Below are positions 25,722 through 27,485 of a DNA stretch of 27,485 bases, one piece after another. Position 1 is the first letter of the stretch; each line of letters starts with the position of its first letter. Position numbers and translations under genes: made by a program. The stretch lies in NCBI GenBank assembly GCA_039908535.1, contig JAMOAW010000072.1:1-27485 (forward strand), written 5' to 3'. A model generated the notes under the pieces. It did not search any database, was not told the origin of the DNA, and saw only the letters and a list, made by a program, of their open reading frames with translations. Origin of the DNA: JAMOAW01 sp039908535 (GTDB taxonomy: Bacteria > Pseudomonadota > Magnetococcia > Magnetococcales > JADFZT01).

Positions 25722-26534
25722 ATGTCCACGGAGTTTGATTCTCGTCCTATTGGAATATTTGATTCAGGAGTTGGTGGGCTAACGGTTTTGCAAGCATTGA
25801 TGCGTCGTTTTCCCTCGGAGAGTTTTATCTATCTGGGGGATACGGCGCGGGTGCCGTATGGCAATAAGTCGGCCCGCACGGTGGAGCGTTATACGCTTCA
25901 GGTGGCCGATTTTTTGTTAAGGTATGATGTCAAGGCGTTGGTTGTCGCCTGCAATACCGCGTCGGCGTTGGGGTTATCTGCGTTACGCGCCCACACCTCT
26001 ATACCTGTTCAAGGGGTGATTCAACCTGGGTGTCGGGCAGCGGTAGAGATGAGCAAAGGGGGGTGTATTGGTGTGATTGGTACCCGCACCACCATAGCCA
26101 GTGGGGCCTATCCTCACACGCTTTATTTATTGGACCCCACAGTTCGAGTTATTTCGCAGGCCTGCCCATTGTTTGTCCCCTTAGTTGAGGAGGGGTGGGT
26201 CAATCATGCTGTGACGCGTATGATTATCGAAGAGAATCTACGTTCTTTGAAAATTTCTGGTATAGACACTCTTATTTTGGGCTGTACCCACTATCCTCCT
26301 CTCAAAGCCCTGATTGCCGATGTTTTAGGCCATCATATTCAATTAGTTGATTCCCCCTATGCCGTTGCCCGTGCCCTGGAATCCCGTCTTCAAGATCTCA
26401 TCCGTCCCGCTAAACCCGAAATCGAACGACAGACCCTTTTTCTGGTTACGGATGTCGCTGAAAGATTTCGTGAGGTGGCGAAACATTTTTTAGAGGGGAT
26501 TCCAGTGGAGAAGGTGGAGATGGTCGATTTATGA
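25722..26534 (+). CDS. murI: Glutamate racemase
   Basis: MurI makes D-glutamate for peptidoglycan in the cytoplasm. The 270-residue product shows the family motifs: IGIFDSGVGGLTV, YLGDTARVPYGNKS, VACNTAS with catalytic Cys77, and LILGCTHYPPL with Cys188 as the second catalytic base. The ATG at 25722 is chosen because AAAGG lies about 12 bases upstream, whereas the TTG at 25710 abuts that site. It is co-directional with gltA and may be co-transcribed. Confidence 0.96.
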   Translation: MSTEFDSRPIGIFDSGVGGLTVLQALMRRFPSESFIYLGDTARVPYGNKSARTVERYTLQVADFLLRYDVKALVVACNTASALGLSALRAHTSIPVQGVIQPGCRAAVEMSKGGCIGVIGTRTTIASGAYPHTLYLLDPTVRVISQACPLFVPLVEEGWVNHAVTRMIIEENLRSLKISGIDTLILGCTHYPPLKALIADVLGHHIQLVDSPYAVARALESRLQDLIRPAKPEIERQTLFLVTDVAERFREVAKHFLEGIPVEKVEMVDL

Positions 26535-26957
26535 GGATGCAATTGGTTATGGGGGATGCAAATATAACGAAAGCGGATTTCCTGCTGTAACGCGCCATCT
26601 CTCTTGACAGAAAGTGACGACTCGTTTGACATTTTTTCCCTTTAAAAAAAATTCATGCTTCTCTTGACTAAAAAAGGGCTGTAAGGATCCCCCGGCAAAG
26701 CCGGGGGCTTTCGATTGCTGGCCCCTCAAAGGGGCCTGATCGCAATCGTTTAAAACCCAAGCACAACTTTCTCATGAATCTTTGTACAACTCATGTCGAG
26801 GGGTTTACCCATTGTTATTATGGCCCTTTTTTTTCTAAATAAAACACTTGTATGCTGTTTGCGTATATTGCTTATTTCCACGCCTCTAAGTTTGAGAGGG
26901 TTCAGGGCTTAATACATTGTCTGAAAATTGGGGTCCATTATAGTAACGAACGTAGAA
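26535..26957. other. 423-base spacer downstream of murI
   Basis: No ORF is supported. It holds a short direct repeat GGATGCAA (26535 and 26554), three TTGAC-containing stretches near 26613, 26627 and 26663 without good -10 partners, the double hairpin block at 26689-26748, and an AT-rich stretch up to the small coiled-coil ORF. The block and its flanks could be a mobile-element end or a small RNA locus; nothing decides between these. Confidence 0.45.
26689..26748. terminator. Two adjacent strong hairpins downstream of murI
   Basis: CCCCCGGC (26689-26696) pairs with GCCGGGGG (26700-26707) around AAA and is followed by CTTTC. Next, GGCCCC (26720-26725) pairs with GGGGCC (26731-26736), inside an outer CGATTGC (26712-26718) that pairs with GCAATCG (26742-26748). 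Together they can end murI transcription, but neither has a proper T-run. A structured RNA or an insertion-sequence end palindrome are alternatives. Confidence 0.45.
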
Positions 26958-27107
26958 ATGTACGTCCTGGAATTAAAACGAGATATTAAAGAATTAGATG
27001 TTAAATTAACACGAGATATCAAAGAACTTGATGCCAAAATAGAGACGGTCAAGGCCGAGCTGAAAAAAGATATCGAGACGAGCAAGGCTGAGTTGAAAAA
27101 AGGGTAG
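26958..27107 (+). pseudogene. Truncated hendecad coiled-coil ORF (DUF1640-like remnant)
   Basis: A 49-residue frame from an ATG at 26958 to a TAG at 27105-27107. It consists almost wholly of 11-residue repeats: RDIKELDVKLT, RDIKELDAKIE and KAELKKDIETS, then KAELKKG. Repeats of this kind occur in DUF1640/CCDC90-like coiled-coil proteins, which are longer and usually end in a membrane helix that is absent here. No ribosome-binding site is seen, and the frame is closed upstream by a TGA at 26922. The stop lies at the apparent edge of the IS1-family remnant, so the gene was probably cut at its 3' side by the insertion. The family assignment is tentative. Confidence 0.45.
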
Positions 27108-27485
27108 TCCTGAAATTAGATGATGATTAACCCCCCACAGTCAACGACGCGTTATGATGGATAAACATCCAGATGGCTCCGATGTGGTTTTCTGTTTTTT
27201 TGAAAATGAGAGAGTGCTTCTGACCAAGCGAGAAATTCTTTGCCGCATCGTATTATTAAAACGCTCAATGTGATTGGTTTTCCCTGACTCTTGTAACATT
27301 GCAACCATTTCTCAGGCACGCCTACGACACGTGCAATTCCTGCCAGGGGAATTTTTTCTAATAATAATTTGGGTGTGGATCTTTTAGAACGACACCATTT
27401 CAGGCTGCCATAAGCACTGGAGGAAGTGCATAACGCGAAAGGTGATTGCGTTTGAGCTCCGCCGATAAGTGGTACTGCCAGTACT
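27108..27485 (-). mobile_element. IS1-family insertion sequence remnant (runs off the window)
   Basis: On the minus strand, pieces of an IS1-type transposase can be read. An InsA-like helix-turn-helix piece reads LLLEKIPLAGIARVVGVPEKWLQ (about 27300-27369). An InsB C-terminus follows: ESGKTNHIERFNNTMRQR, then RLVRSTLSFSKK, and in another frame TENHIGAIWMFIHH and NASLTVGG to a stop at 27127-27129. The catalytic core between the two pieces is missing. The remaining bases to about 27105 are likely the terminal repeat. The upstream end is outside the window. Confidence 0.75.
27127..27485 (-). pseudogene. IS1-family transposase, internally deleted and frameshifted
   Basis: The InsA-like segment ends at WLQCY and is followed within a few codons by the InsB-like ESGKTNHIERF in a different frame, so roughly 100 residues, including most of the DDE core, are absent compared with intact IS1-family proteins as I know them. 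Near 27200, after STLSFSKK, the run has seven As. The continuation that matches the family (TENHIGAIW) lies one frame back, which implies one missing A or a -1 slip. It cannot encode an active transposase. Confidence 0.75.

Noticed and set aside
27190..27215. Programmed -1 frameshift in the IS1-like gene at the A7 run
   Set aside because: The known IS1 shift site lies between InsA and InsB, not near the InsB C-terminus, and the gene is already inactivated by a deletion, so a lost A is simpler.
1..27485. tRNA or rRNA genes
   Set aside because: No cloverleaf with a CCA-type acceptor arm or rRNA-like sequence was noticed in the gaps, although no covariance search could be run.

Overview
The window is chromosomal DNA of a Gram-negative, denitrification-capable bacterium, most likely a proteobacterium. 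The base composition is moderately low in GC, with many G and C homopolymer runs. The evidence is a Tat-exported (clade I type) nitrous oxide reductase with the order nosR-nosZ-nosD-nosF-nosY-nosL, plus SecG, a RimK pair, GltA and MurI of proteobacterial character. The dense two-component, hemerythrin and PilZ signalling content would suit a microaerophile of the Magnetococcales type, but that placement is a guess from general resemblance.

Layout. Positions 1-411 hold the tail of an unrecognised Lys-rich ORF and the probable tpiA promoter. tpiA and secG follow (412-1757). Next is a 1842-residue membrane protein (1882-7410) with four transmembrane segments, four tandem ~120-residue repeats and a C-terminal c-di-GMP-type PilZ domain. 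It meets a STAS protein and a bacteriohemerythrin tail to tail, both on the minus strand. A receiver-histidine kinase (8396-9565) and a large membrane PAS histidine kinase ending in a degenerate receiver (9935-12637) complete a signalling block. A RimB-like aspartic protease and RimK (12735-14166) form a ribosomal-protein modification pair.

The nos cluster (14441-22677) makes and maintains N2O reductase. NosR passes electrons through FMN and Fe-S centres. NosZ reduces N2O at CuZ after electrons enter at CuA. NosD, NosF and NosY form the ABC-type maturation system, and NosL is the copper lipoprotein. nosZ/nosD, nosF/nosY and nosY/nosL overlap by one to four bases. A perfect 12-bp hairpin closes the cluster. 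A dynamin-like GTPase (minus strand) converges on it, and gltA and murI follow.

The right end (26535-27485) is non-coding or decayed: two strong hairpins, a truncated hendecad coiled-coil ORF, and an IS1-family transposase remnant that runs off the window with an internal deletion and a frameshift.

A recurrent theme is a family of G/C-run hairpin repeats in four intergenic spaces (9661, 14231, 16648 and 20321). Several units look like intrinsic terminators. One copy is bounded by perfect 11-bp inverted repeats. Another lies inside the nos operon in the opposite orientation. The strongest candidates for something undescribed are the giant repeat-PilZ protein with its signalling neighbours, and this repeat family.
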